A stretch of DNA of 64,000 nt from Deltaproteobacteria bacterium. Lineage in GTDB: Bacteria; Myxococcota_A; Polyangia; Haliangiales; Haliangiaceae. Below the pieces are notes generated by a model. It did no database searches and had not been told where the DNA came from. It saw only the letters and a list, made by a program, of their open reading frames with translations. Positions 45,308 to 59,229 of the stretch are shown piece after piece (the first letter of the stretch is position 1; each line of letters opens with the position of its first letter). Location: contig JACCTC010000127.1 of the NCBI GenBank assembly GCA_013812655.1, positions 1 through 64,000 of the forward strand. The letters run 5' to 3'. The translations under genes and the position numbers were made by a program.

Positions 45308-47047
45308 TCAGTTGATCACGATCTGCTTGAGATCGAGGCCGCCGGCGAACATGTACGAGACCGCGTTCGAGTAGCCGTAGACGAGGACGCCGCAGCCGCC
45401 TGGGCACGTGACCTTGTGCTGGCCGGCGTTCACGACGTGGCGGGTCGCGCGATACATGCCGTTCGCGAACGCCGTCATCTGGATCGGCAAGCCGTCGACG
45501 AGCACCGCGCCGTTCGTGGGCGCCGCGATCGACAGGAAGTTCTTGGTGTACTGCGACGGCGTCAGGATCGTGTAGTCGGTGCGGAACTGCTCGGTCGGCA
45601 CCGCGATCGCCATCGACGGATCGCCCTCGCCCACCGCGCCGCCGAAGAACGGGTCCTGCCAGATCGCCGACTGCAGGTAGTGACCGACGAGCACCGGCTC
45701 GGATGCGGTGATCGCGGTGTCCGCGGCGATCTTGACCTGACAGTGCTGGCCGGGCTGCAACGTCGGGCACGTGCCGGTCGGCGGCGGGTCGAACGTCAGC
45801 GTCGTGTTCGGCTTCTGCGCCATGATCCGGAGGACGTCGAGCTCCTTCGTGCCACGCGGCTGGCTGCGCGCGATCGCGAACGTCTTCCCCCACGTCGACG
45901 TCGGGAACATCATGTCCTCGATGTGATCGGCGCAGCACGGGCCGACGACGTTGGTCTGGTTCGGCGGCGTCATCTCGCCAAAGCCCATCGCCTCGTGACC
46001 GCCGAACACGCCGAACGTCGAGGTGCCGTTGACCGAGCGAACCTTGGTGCCGGTGAGGTCGCCGCCCGGCGAGGCCTGGAGCGTCAGGATGTCGTGCGCG
46101 TTCAGCGTGAACATCGTCGGCGCGTTCGCCGCGATCGAGACCTGCGTCGCGCTCGCGCGCACCGTCGCGGTCGGCGTGACCTCGATGACCGTGTTGTCCT
46201 CCCACGCCACGACCGCGAGGTACCCGTGATAGCTGTGGTTGCCCGGCGCCGGCATCCGCCGATCCTCGGTGGGCCAGCTCATCGTGAAGTACTCGACGTC
46301 GTACGCGGTGCGCGGGATCAGCAGCGACACGCTGCGCATGAACGTCGTGCCGTTCGCGGCGGTCACCGTGACGTTGACCGTGCGCGACTGCGGGTTCGAG
46401 ACGACCATCGCGAACGGCGACTTCTGGGCGTCGAGGATGCAGACGTTCATGCTCTTGCACGTGAAGTTCGCGGGGCACGTATTGCCCGGCGGATCACAGA
46501 GGCCGGCGACCTGGGAGTTGTTCGCGTTGCCGCACGCCTGGATCGTCACGTTCTTCACGCCGGGTGCGCCGGCGCAGTTGATCGAGCCCTGCGTGCCGAT
46601 CACCTCGACGGCATTATCGAGATCCGCCGCCCAGTACTCGCAGCCGACGTAGCTCTTGTTCGTCGCCGCATCGGCGCAGGCGTTCACGCACTGGCCGTTC
46701 TGACAGATGTTCTGGCCGGTGCACTCCTCGACCTGACCGCCGACGTTGCCGCTTGGATCGCAGGCGAACACGTTGCCGTCCTTGCAGACGTTGACGCCGG
46801 GGTTGCACTGCGCGCAGCCGATCGCGTCGACGCAGGTGATCGGACAGTCCTCCTGGGTCGCCCACGTGCCCTGGTTGCAGACCTGGTACGTGCTCGCGGC
46901 GCAGCGATGCGTGCCGTCGGTGCAGTCCGGCGCGGTGGCATCGGACTCGGTGTCGTCGCCGGAGCTGTTTCGGTTCGAGGGTCCGCATCCGAGGCCCAGG
47001 CCAAGGACGACGCCGAACAGCAGCGCGAGACAAGTCACGTGGCGCAT
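45308..47047 (-). CDS. Cys-rich lipoprotein with IgGFc-binding-protein-like domain
   Basis: 579 aa. Signal with lipobox near residue 21 (GLGC), then about 130 residues with some 18 Cys in short disulfide-rich repeats (for example CVDAIGCAQC, CTGQNICQNGQCVNAC), resembling the DUF4215/EGF-like modules of myxobacterial surface proteins. The main part (about 210-570) matches the IgGFc-binding N-terminal beta-domain: SLLIPRTAYDVEYFTMSW, GHYLQSAIWQDP, LIVGxxA-type strands. Such proteins act in adhesion or as substrates of the envelope. Co-directional with the lipase-like lipoprotein, 11 bp apart. Confidence 0.82.
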   Translation of the reverse strand: MRHVTCLALLFGVVLGLGLGCGPSNRNSSGDDTESDATAPDCTDGTHRCAASTYQVCNQGTWATQEDCPITCVDAIGCAQCNPGVNVCKDGNVFACDPSGNVGGQVEECTGQNICQNGQCVNACADAATNKSYVGCEYWAADLDNAVEVIGTQGSINCAGAPGVKNVTIQACGNANNSQVAGLCDPPGNTCPANFTCKSMNVCILDAQKSPFAMVVSNPQSRTVNVTVTAANGTTFMRSVSLLIPRTAYDVEYFTMSWPTEDRRMPAPGNHSYHGYLAVVAWEDNTVIEVTPTATVRASATQVSIAANAPTMFTLNAHDILTLQASPGGDLTGTKVRSVNGTSTFGVFGGHEAMGFGEMTPPNQTNVVGPCCADHIEDMMFPTSTWGKTFAIARSQPRGTKELDVLRIMAQKPNTTLTFDPPPTGTCPTLQPGQHCQVKIAADTAITASEPVLVGHYLQSAIWQDPFFGGAVGEGDPSMAIAVPTEQFRTDYTILTPSQYTKNFLSIAAPTNGAVLVDGLPIQMTAFANGMYRATRHVVNAGQHKVTCPGGCGVLVYGYSNAVSYMFAGGLDLKQIVIN

Positions 47048-47058
47048 GGGTGCTCCGA

Positions 47059-49026
47059 TCAGTTGCAGGCGCCGGTGGCGCAGTCACACGGTGCCGGGGC
47101 ATCGGCGAGCTTGCACTCGTCGACGACGACGTTCTGCAGCAGGAACTGCTCGACCTGGCGGAGCGCCGCCGGGTTGCGGTTGACGCCGGAGTGCGTGCCG
47201 TTGTCTTCATTCGGCGGGACATTGGTGTCCGGCGGGAGCGGCAGCGGGTGCTCGTCGTAGAGCGTGACGCCGTTCGGTAGCGGCCCTGCCGCGAGCGGCA
47301 GCCCCCATGCCGGCTTGACCGACGGTGCGAGCATCGGCAGCCCCATCTCGCGCGCGACCATCTCGGTCGCGATGTTGGTCACGAGGCTATCGCCGATCGC
47401 GTACCACATCAGGATGTTCTTCACGGGGTTGCCGAACAGCGGGTCCTTGATCACGTGCGCGGCGGTCGTGATCGGATCGTAGGGCTCGAAGCCCATGCCG
47501 AGGCTCATCGCGAGGTTCAGCTGGTAGTACTCGGGCTCCACGTACGCGCCCTGCGCCGCACCGAGGAGCAGCGACCACGCGGTCGACCGCTCGAACAGCA
47601 TCGACCAGTTGCCGCCGGGGACCGCGAGCACGCCCTTCGTGATGTTCGGGTCGTACGCCATGAACGTGTTGCCCATGATCCCGCCGAGCGAGCCACCGAC
47701 GTAGTACGTGCGGGCGGGATCGATCACCGGCACACCGTTGAACTGGAACTCCGGCGCGGCAGCCATCGGCCCACGTGCGACCGACTCGAGCGCGATGAAG
47801 TCGATCACCGACTGCGCGAGCTTCTCGGTGATCTGCGGGCCGCGCGTGAGATCGTTGACCGCGAGCGCCGCGAGCGCGACCTGGCGCGACGTCAGGCCGA
47901 TGAAGTCACCCGCGATCACGATCAGGCAGTGATCCTGCGCGAGCTGGATGACGAAGTCGTCCTCGAGGTACTCCGCCGACGAGCCGAACAGGCCGTGGCC
48001 GAAGATGATCGTCGGGCGCGGCAGCGGCATGGTCTGTACGCAGGTCGGGACCACGGCGGCGAACTTGGCGTCGCGGAGGCCGCTGGCGATCGGCGTGTGG
48101 CTCGCGTCGCGCTGGAGCACCGACGAGTCGGCCTCGCCGTTGGTCAAGAAGTTCGGCGACTTGAAGGTGCCGAGATAGCGGCGGTACGTCGACGCGGTGT
48201 TCGACTGCGCGGTCGCGGTGAACGACAGGTTCGCGCCGTTGGTGCCGATCGCGGGGAGCGCCGCGGCGCGCATCGCCGTCAGGTCGGCGCGCAGGAAGTC
48301 ATCGGAGACCGTCACGAAGTCCCACGCGAGCACGAGCTCGGCGCGCGGCACGCCGGCGGCCTCGAGTGCCGCGAACATCGCCGGTGCGCCCTCCTGCAGC
48401 GTGGCGAACAGCGGGTGACTGAAGCCGCGGCCGTCGCGGAGCGCCGCGAAGCCAGGCGAGACCGGCAGCTCACCGCCGTCGGCGGCCTTCACGGTCCTGC
48501 GGATGCCGACCGCGTAGCGCGACTTCGGGTTCAGCCGGGCAAGCGGGCGGATGATCAGCGCGCGCTTCGCGACCTCGACGGTGTTCTGGTCGATCTCGGC
48601 GAAGAACGGCACGCGCTCGCCGGTCGAGATCTCGACGAACACGATGGGCGAGTCGGCCGCGAGCGAGGCGTCGGGCTCCTTGAACGTCGGCAGGCCCTGC
48701 GCGGACACGCCGGTCGGGAACATCGCGAGCAGCGGTGCGACGGCCGAGAACCCGTCCCAGCGGTTGAAGGCATCGGGCTCGAGGACGACACCGTCGACGT
48801 TGATCGGCACAGCGCCGCGCGGAATCGCGAGCCGGAAGCCGGTCGGCGAGCCGGTGTCGGCCTTCGCGTAGATCATCGACGGCCATGGCAACATGCAGCC
48901 CTGGCCACCGAGAGGATTACAGTCGTCGGGAATGCCGCTCGTGTTGCCGTCGTCGCCGCACGCGGCCGAGACAAGCAGCCCGAGTGCCAGAGCGAGTGGC
49001 GAAGCACGGACGGCGCGGTTCCTCAT
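47059..49026 (-). CDS. Lipoprotein alpha/beta hydrolase (lipase-like)
   Basis: 655 aa. Signal MRNRAVRASPLALALGLLVS followed by AAC, a lipobox. Residues about 45-300 are a beta-rich N-terminal module seen before the hydrolase in bacterial virulence-factor lipases. Residues about 330-640 form the hydrolase: PTIIFGHGLFGSSAEYLEDD (oxyanion loop) and YYVGGSLGGIMGN (nucleophile elbow GxSxG); the end DEHPLPLPPDTNVPPNEDNG and THSGVNRNP likely carries the Asp/His. It is probably anchored to the outer membrane and acts on lipids or esters. ATG 49026 chosen for the signal. Confidence 0.8.
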   Translation of the reverse strand: MRNRAVRASPLALALGLLVSAACGDDGNTSGIPDDCNPLGGQGCMLPWPSMIYAKADTGSPTGFRLAIPRGAVPINVDGVVLEPDAFNRWDGFSAVAPLLAMFPTGVSAQGLPTFKEPDASLAADSPIVFVEISTGERVPFFAEIDQNTVEVAKRALIIRPLARLNPKSRYAVGIRRTVKAADGGELPVSPGFAALRDGRGFSHPLFATLQEGAPAMFAALEAAGVPRAELVLAWDFVTVSDDFLRADLTAMRAAALPAIGTNGANLSFTATAQSNTASTYRRYLGTFKSPNFLTNGEADSSVLQRDASHTPIASGLRDAKFAAVVPTCVQTMPLPRPTIIFGHGLFGSSAEYLEDDFVIQLAQDHCLIVIAGDFIGLTSRQVALAALAVNDLTRGPQITEKLAQSVIDFIALESVARGPMAAAPEFQFNGVPVIDPARTYYVGGSLGGIMGNTFMAYDPNITKGVLAVPGGNWSMLFERSTAWSLLLGAAQGAYVEPEYYQLNLAMSLGMGFEPYDPITTAAHVIKDPLFGNPVKNILMWYAIGDSLVTNIATEMVAREMGLPMLAPSVKPAWGLPLAAGPLPNGVTLYDEHPLPLPPDTNVPPNEDNGTHSGVNRNPAALRQVEQFLLQNVVVDECKLADAPAPCDCATGACN

Positions 49027-49132
49027 TGCGACGGACCCTAGCACCGGCGCCGCGTCGGCGGGCAGGCCACTTCTGGTGTGGCACCGCTCACCTTGCCGCG
49101 GCCATGGGTTTTCGCGACTCTCCGGCGGCCCG

Positions 49133-49750
49133 GTGTACGTCCCGCTCCTCGACAAGCTCCTCTATCGCCACCCGTTCGAGGGCGGTAGCGCACGGCGTTA
49201 TGCCCGGCTCGAGCAGCGCGCGTTCGGCGACCTCGACGCTCGCCTCCTCGTCACGCTCGACCTCGCGGGTGCCCGGCGCTTCCTCGACCTCGGGTGCGGC
49301 CCCGGCACGCTGGCCCGCGCCGCTCGCGTCAACCATCCGGGCCTCCAGGTGATCGCGATCGATCCGAGCCGCGACTTCGCGAGCCGGCCCGGGTTCGTGC
49401 GCGCAGCCGGCGAGGCGCTGCCACTCGCCGATCGCTCGATCGACGTCGCGGCGTGCGTGTCCTCGATCCGTCACGTCCGTGACCGCGCCACCACGCTCGC
49501 CGAGCTTCGCCGCGTCGTCCACGGTCGTCTCGTGATCGTCGAGCTCGATCCGGCCGCCGACCGCACGCGGATCGCGAACCACGCCAACCAGCTCGGCTCG
49601 GCGATCCTGAAGCATCTGTTCGGTCCGCTCGTCGTCAAGACTGCTCCGCCCGCGGACACGATCGTCGAGCTCGCCGAGGCGGCGGGCTGGCGCTGCCAGG
49701 AGCGACGCTCCGATCCGATCCAGCCCGTCTTCATCCTGGAGCTCGCGTGA
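49133..49750 (+). CDS. Class I SAM-dependent methyltransferase
   Basis: 205 aa. Motif I RFLDLGCGPGTLARAA (SAM-binding glycines near 50), motif II VIAIDPSRDFA, and post-motif PLADRSIDVAACVSSIRHV fit the ubiE/Methyltransf_11 group. The final segment WRCQERRSDPIQPVFILELA closes the Rossmann fold. GTG at 49133 is the assumed start; the Shine-Dalgarno is weak. It overlaps the acyltransferase gene by GTGA, suggesting a two-enzyme tailoring operon. Confidence 0.85.
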   Translation: MYVPLLDKLLYRHPFEGGSARRYARLEQRAFGDLDARLLVTLDLAGARRFLDLGCGPGTLARAARVNHPGLQVIAIDPSRDFASRPGFVRAAGEALPLADRSIDVAACVSSIRHVRDRATTLAELRRVVHGRLVIVELDPAADRTRIANHANQLGSAILKHLFGPLVVKTAPPADTIVELAEAAGWRCQERRSDPIQPVFILELA

Positions 49751-51144
49751 GGGGCTGGTTACGCCGCACGACCGAGCTGCACGACGAGCTCGCATCGATC
49801 GCCGATCCCGATCCACGGTGGTGGCTCCTCGCCGGTGGTGTCGCCGCTGCCGAGCCGTGGCCTGCCCGCGCGTCCTACGTCCAGTCCGATGGCGATCCCG
49901 TCGAGGACACCCTGCTCGCGCACCGCGCGCCGCCTCCCGCCGATCCGCTCGCCGACGCGATCGCTCGCGCGCGTGCTGCGCGCACCGCGGTCCGCGCACT
50001 CGATGGCGAGTTCCCGGGCCAGCCCCTCGCGGTCACCGTCCGCCGCGGCGCCGGCACCACCACGGAGCCAAGCACCCTCGACGTCGCGGCGTTCGCGATC
50101 GGCGCGCACTGTCTCGTCGCTGCGCTCGACGATCCGACGCTTCCCACACAGCTCGCCGCCGTCGCGCGTGGCGAGGCACCCCGCCCGTGGCACGGCGCGA
50201 CGCCGTTCGTCTGCCTGACCCTCGGCGATGATCCACTCGCGGTCGCGCGCCACGCCCACCGTCGCGCATGGACCGACCAGGGTGGCCCGTGGCTCGGCCT
50301 CGGCCGCAGCGGCGAGCTCACCACGATCTCGACCTGCCACATGATCATCGACGGCTACGCCCACGCGTGCCTCGCCGCCCGCATCGGGGACGGTGTCAAC
50401 CTTGTCATCCCTTCGGGTTCGCCTGGACCCGCAAGGTCGACAGGGTTGCCACCGTCCCCGGTCGCACGGTTGACAGGGTTGACACCGTCCCCGGTCGCCG
50501 GCGTGGTGCCGCTCGGGGTGGCGTGGCGCGAGCTCGCGGCGCCGGTGCCGCGAGCGGTCCCGCTCGCGTATGCACTCGGTCGCCTGTTGCATGCTCGCGT
50601 GGGTCGCCGGGACGCTCGGTTCTCGCCAACGTTCCAGATCCCGATCGCACCCGGCCACCGCGACGATCCGATGCGCCGGCGGCGACGCGTGGTCCCCGCG
50701 ATCGTCAGCGTGCGGTTCGCGGACGGCGTACCCGAGCCGTTCGCGGCGTTCGAGGTCCGTGCGCGCGAGGCGCTCGCCCGCGAGGCGCACGGGGTCGGAT
50801 TGTGCTCGCGGCTGCTCGCGGCGGCGAAGGCGGCGCCGGCGCCGATCGCCTGGAAGCGCAAGGGGATCAGCGCGCAGCGCCCGCGCTGGCTCGATCGGTT
50901 CGCCGACGCGATCGGCGGCCGGGCCTGCCTGTCGCGGATGCGGTTCGAAGTCGCGACGCCGCCGATCTGCGCGGTGTCGTCACCGGCGCGCCTCGCGACG
51001 CCTCACGACCCGATCGGCGCGTGCGTGATCACCGTGCTCGAGGATGGCACGCGGGGCGCGATCACCGCATGCGGCTCGGGCCTCGCCGGCACGCCGGCGT
51101 CGGCGGCCGAGTTGCTCGACGAGCTGTTCGAGCTGTTGCCCTAA
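49747..51144 (+). CDS. Putative CoA-dependent acyltransferase (CAT/E2-like fold), with in-frame repeat insert
   Basis: 465 aa. The clearest motif is STCHMIIDGYAHA (about 197-209), which matches the HxxxDG active-site sequence of chloramphenicol-acetyltransferase and dihydrolipoyl-acyltransferase folds. The C-terminal section RFSPTFQIPIAPGHRDD and FGLCSRLL-like helices fit that superfamily less clearly. Family assignment is tentative; condensation-type enzymes are possible. Residues about 214-250 are a low-complexity Pro/Thr/Gly stretch (TGLPPSPVA, TGLTPSPVA) encoded by a REP-like inverted repeat inserted in frame. GTG start, coupled to the methyltransferase. Confidence 0.6.
   Translation: MRGWLRRTTELHDELASIADPDPRWWLLAGGVAAAEPWPARASYVQSDGDPVEDTLLAHRAPPPADPLADAIARARAARTAVRALDGEFPGQPLAVTVRRGAGTTTEPSTLDVAAFAIGAHCLVAALDDPTLPTQLAAVARGEAPRPWHGATPFVCLTLGDDPLAVARHAHRRAWTDQGGPWLGLGRSGELTTISTCHMIIDGYAHACLAARIGDGVNLVIPSGSPGPARSTGLPPSPVARLTGLTPSPVAGVVPLGVAWRELAAPVPRAVPLAYALGRLLHARVGRRDARFSPTFQIPIAPGHRDDPMRRRRRVVPAIVSVRFADGVPEPFAAFEVRAREALAREAHGVGLCSRLLAAAKAAPAPIAWKRKGISAQRPRWLDRFADAIGGRACLSRMRFEVATPPICAVSSPARLATPHDPIGACVITVLEDGTRGAITACGSGLAGTPASAAELLDELFELLP
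50386..50498. repeat. REP-like inverted repeat inside a coding sequence
   Basis: Arm 1 is ggggacggtgtcaac plus cttgtca at 50386-50407. Arm 2 is its near-perfect reverse complement (one mismatch) at 50471-50492. A degenerate extra copy lies at 50438-50459, 33 bp before arm 2, and both are followed by ggtcgc. The 33-bp step (11 codons) keeps the frame. The shared core GGGGACGGT also occurs in the direct repeats at 58971 and 59032. Confidence 0.85.
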
Positions 51145-52127
51145 CGCTTGGTGTCCCGGTTCGCATCGTCGATCGCCTGCGCCAGCGCGTCGTCGATCGG
51201 CGTGAACGAGACCGAGGGCGTCCAGCGCGGCTTGCGGATGCGCAGCACGTCGGCCTTTCGCGCGATCGGCGAGCGGATGGCGGCCACGAGCCACGTCAGC
51301 TCGAAGAGGACCTCGGCGATGCTCGGGCGATCCCAGCGATCGCGCGCGAGCATCTGATCGACGAGGCGGGTCAGCTCCGGTGGGACCTCGGGGCAGTGCA
51401 CCTCGGTCGGCACGTGCTGCGTCGAGCCGTCGCTCGCCGTCGCGATCGCGTGGCCACTGTACGGCAGCGTGCCGGTGAGGATCTGGTACGCGATCACGCC
51501 GAGTGCGTAGACGTCGGTGCGGTCATCGATCGGATCGCCGCACACGAGCTCGGGCGACGTATAGCTCCACGACGCGGCGTTCGGTATGCACGGGCTGTTC
51601 GCGGCGTCGTGCGCGCGGGCATCGGCCCAGTCCGGGATGCACACGGGGAACCCGCGCGCGCGTCCGGTCAGCACGATCCGATCCGGCCGCAAGCCACAGT
51701 GGATCACGCCGCGGCGCGCCGCGTGATCGAGCACGGCGGCGATGTCACGCAGCATCGCGATCGCGTCGATGCGATCGATCGAGCCTGATGGGAGCACGCT
51801 CGTCACCTTGGCGCCGTCGACGAGCTCGCGCGCGAACCACGGCCGGCGGTCGGGCAGCATCCCCGATTCGTAGAGCCGTGCGACGCCGGGATGCTGGAGC
51901 GCCTCGAGGATGCACGCCTCGCGCAGCACGTGGATCGCGAGCGGCTGCTTGATCGCGGGCTGATCCAGCGACGGTGCGTGCATCACCTTGAGCACGGCAT
52001 GCCGCGGCAGCACCTGATGCACCACGCGATACGAGATCCCCGTCGTATCCGCGGACAGCTCGTCCTCGATCCGGTACAGGCCGATGCGATCGATTTCCCC
52101 GAGCCGTCCTGAAGCTGAAGCCGCCAT
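51141..52127 (-). CDS. Protein-kinase-like protein, probable pseudokinase
   Basis: 328 aa (the ATG at 52127 is preferred; 52163 is also possible). The kinase fold is clear: AVLKVMH (ATP-binding Lys), IAAVLDHAARRGVIH, SWSYTSPELVCG (APE region) and DVYALGVIAYQILTGTLPYS. But the catalytic loop reads HCGLRPDRIVL where HRDLKPxN is expected (catalytic Asp replaced by Gly) and the DFG position reads PDWADAR. It is therefore likely inactive and may work as a scaffold or regulator. Its stop overlaps that of the acyltransferase gene by four bases. Confidence 0.82.
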   Translation of the reverse strand: MAASASGRLGEIDRIGLYRIEDELSADTTGISYRVVHQVLPRHAVLKVMHAPSLDQPAIKQPLAIHVLREACILEALQHPGVARLYESGMLPDRRPWFARELVDGAKVTSVLPSGSIDRIDAIAMLRDIAAVLDHAARRGVIHCGLRPDRIVLTGRARGFPVCIPDWADARAHDAANSPCIPNAASWSYTSPELVCGDPIDDRTDVYALGVIAYQILTGTLPYSGHAIATASDGSTQHVPTEVHCPEVPPELTRLVDQMLARDRWDRPSIAEVLFELTWLVAAIRSPIARKADVLRIRKPRWTPSVSFTPIDDALAQAIDDANRDTKR

Positions 52128-52294
52128 CGCCTGGCTATAACCAGAAGCCGCGACCGAAAGCATCGGGCTCGCCTGACATCTCGATCACAGGGTGCTGACG
52201 AGGCTGCAACCGACCGTGCGCAGCACGCCGGCGACGCGTCAGCTTCGTTACGAGTTCTCGCGCGGGTGCTCCAGCGGCGACGCTGCGCGGGCCG

Positions 52295-53668
<1,374 letters not shown>

Positions 53669-53704
53669 CGCGCGGAGCTTACTGCATCGCGCGCGCCGCG
53701 GCCC

Positions 53705-54514
53705 TTAGCCGACGATCGGCAATTCGAAGAAGAACCGCGAGCCCTGGCCCGGGCTGCTGATCACGCCGATCCGGCCGCGGTGTGCGTCGACGATGCGCCG
53801 GCTGATGAACAGCCCGAGACCGTGCCCATCGTGGCGCTCGGCGCCCGGCATGCGCCGGTAGCGATCGAACACGTTGCGTGCTTGCTCGGGCGTCAGCCCG
53901 GCGCCGCGATCGGCGACCGAGACCCGGGCGCGCTGCTGCACGCGATCGAGCACGATCGTGACCGGCGTGGTGCTGTACTTCAGCGCGTTGCTGACGAAGT
54001 TGGCGAGCACGCGCTCGAGGCGATTCGCGTCCGCGTTGACCGTGGCCGGCTCCTTGATCTGCACGACCACCCGGTTCCGATCGACCGAGGACACGGCGCG
54101 CTCGATGGTGCTCGCGACCAGCTGGCCGAGGTCGAGCTCCTGGAGCCGCAGCTGCAGGGTGCCGGCGTCGACCGAGGCGAGGTCGAGGATGTCGCCGACC
54201 AGCCTGTTCACGTACGAAGCATTCTGGACGATGCGCTCGAGGCTACGCCGCACCGCGGAGAGCTCGGCGAGCATCGGGTTCTGCTCGAGCAACTCGGCCT
54301 CGAGCATGATGATCGAGAGCGGCGTCCGGACGTCGTGTGCGATCAGCGTCGTGCGCTCGTCGACGTTCCCTTGCGCCTCGCGCGCGCGTTGCGCGAGGTC
54401 GTCGCGCGTGCCCTTCGCGACGGCTGGCGACACCTCGACCGGGGCCGCATCGTCGACGGCCGCGGCGGGTGGCCGCTGCGGGCCGTGCCGTGTGGGGGTG
54501 CGAAGCCTCGACAT
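53705..54514 (-). CDS. Cytosolic histidine kinase
   Basis: 269 aa. After a short disordered N-terminus the H-box reads TLIAHDVRTPLSI (phospho-His near 64), followed by N-box NFVSNALKYSTTP and G-boxes RGAGLTPEQARNVFDRYRR and GHGLGLFISRRIV. No sensor domain or membrane segment, so input must come by protein contact. No response regulator is adjacent. ATG at 54514 chosen; the longer upstream frame has a shadow-like composition. The 185-bp region to the next gene (54515-54699) shows no gene or clear motif. Confidence 0.85.
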   Translation of the reverse strand: MSRLRTPTRHGPQRPPAAAVDDAAPVEVSPAVAKGTRDDLAQRAREAQGNVDERTTLIAHDVRTPLSIIMLEAELLEQNPMLAELSAVRRSLERIVQNASYVNRLVGDILDLASVDAGTLQLRLQELDLGQLVASTIERAVSSVDRNRVVVQIKEPATVNADANRLERVLANFVSNALKYSTTPVTIVLDRVQQRARVSVADRGAGLTPEQARNVFDRYRRMPGAERHDGHGLGLFISRRIVDAHRGRIGVISSPGQGSRFFFELPIVG

Positions 54515-54699
54515 GACAATCTCGTTCTCAGTGTCAGCGGCCGCGAAACCGGATGCAACTCTGCCGGTGTGTGACGACCGCCCACAATCCTCGCGCGATG
54601 TCCGAGGTGGCTCCATCAAGCGCGCGATAATTCTCGGCCGCGCTGGCGGATCGCACGGATCACACGATCACGTCGCGGATCATCTCGCGGTCGTCTCAC

Positions 54700-55254
54700 T
54701 CAGTACGCGGACGGATCGCTCGCGACGCCGTCGCACTCGCAGACGTAGCGACGCCCCTGCGAACACAGTTGATCGATGTAGTTGTACGCGGGGCTCTCGG
54801 TCTCGACACAGCGCTCGGTGGTCACCACGTCCGGCTCGCCCGCCGCCCACGGCAGGTACGTCGCGGGCACGCCGGTGACGGTGAGCCACGTCCCGAGCGT
54901 CACGCGATCGGTCACGCCGACCCACAGGTCGCGCGCCGGCAACAGCGCCGTGATGAGGTCGCGTTCGTTCTGGGTCTCGAAGATCGCGAGGTGCTGGCCA
55001 TCCGCGGCGCACGCGGCCTGCGCCTGATCCCAGCTGATCGAGTCATCGACCGCGCGGTACCTCGAGGTCGTGGCGCCGACTGTCTGGTAGCTCGCCGGAC
55101 AGGGCGCGAGGAAGCCATCTGGCCGCAGACCGTCGGTGATGCTGTCGCCGGTCGAGCCGTCGGCGGGCATCATGTCGCCGACTCGCTCGAAGCCGATCCG
55201 GCAGCCCGCCGCGAGCACCAGCACGCAGCACACACCCGTCCTGCTTGGCCCCAC
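54700..55254 (-). CDS. Lipoprotein with C-type lectin-like domain
   Basis: 184 aa. Signal MGPSRTGVCCVLVLAAGC with lipobox. From about residue 60 the C-type lectin fold is visible: SWDQAQAACAADGQHLAIFE, LWVGVTDRVTLGTW, WAAGEP (the EPN-like position reads EPD), and the closing CVETES...YIDQLCSQGRRYVCEC with the four disulfide Cys. Such domains bind glycans, often with calcium; the EPD/WxD-like residues are not a clean calcium site. It is likely surface-exposed. Confidence 0.85.
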   Translation of the reverse strand: MGPSRTGVCCVLVLAAGCRIGFERVGDMMPADGSTGDSITDGLRPDGFLAPCPASYQTVGATTSRYRAVDDSISWDQAQAACAADGQHLAIFETQNERDLITALLPARDLWVGVTDRVTLGTWLTVTGVPATYLPWAAGEPDVVTTERCVETESPAYNYIDQLCSQGRRYVCECDGVASDPSAY

Positions 55255-55393
55255 GTCCCCAGAATACGCGTGGCGCGCAACAATGTGTGCCTGTCGAGGA
55301 CCCTCGATCTCACACGGTCACCGCCGCTGGGGCGCCCGGCGCCGGGCCGGACTCGCATAGCGGTCGCGTCCAAACGATGGTAATCAGGCCCAG

Positions 55394-58969
<3,576 letters not shown>

Positions 58970-58970
58970 G

Positions 58971-59062
58971 CGGGGACGGTCTCCACTAACTCAACTTGCG
59001 ATCCGCAAGCATCTGTATTCACTGCGGCGTTCGGGGACGGTCTCCACTAACTCAACTTGCGA
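58971..59062. repeat. 31-bp perfect direct repeat pair
   Basis: The 31-base unit beginning cggggacggtctccactaac occurs at 58971-59001 and 59032-59062, separated by 30 bases. The core GGGGACGGT also starts the REP-like arm at 50386. The 5' copy begins one base after the metH stop. The pair resembles the dispersed REP sequences linked to REP-associated tyrosine transposases (from memory; not verifiable here). Confidence 0.85.
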
Positions 59063-59229
59063 GCTGTCGCCGCTGCCCGATCACACCGAGACGGCCGAGG
59101 AAGGTCCGCGAGCTTCGGCACCTGGTTGCGAAAGGCGGCCATGCCGGCACCAGCGTCGGCGCGGTTGCCTCACGTGTCTCGTGTTCAGGCCGCGCAGCGC
59201 GCACGACGCACGGAGGGTATAAGCGCTCG

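Noticed and set aside
55255-55393. Cobalamin, SAM or SAH riboswitch upstream of metH
   Set aside because: The 139-bp gap lacks a recognisable B12 box or other known aptamer core, and is GC-rich without a clear terminator helix.
58971-59062. Possible minimal CRISPR (two 31-bp repeats around a 30-bp spacer)
   Set aside because: Only two copies, no cas genes in the window, and the repeat core is shared with an inverted-repeat element inside a gene at 50386, which favours a REP-like family.
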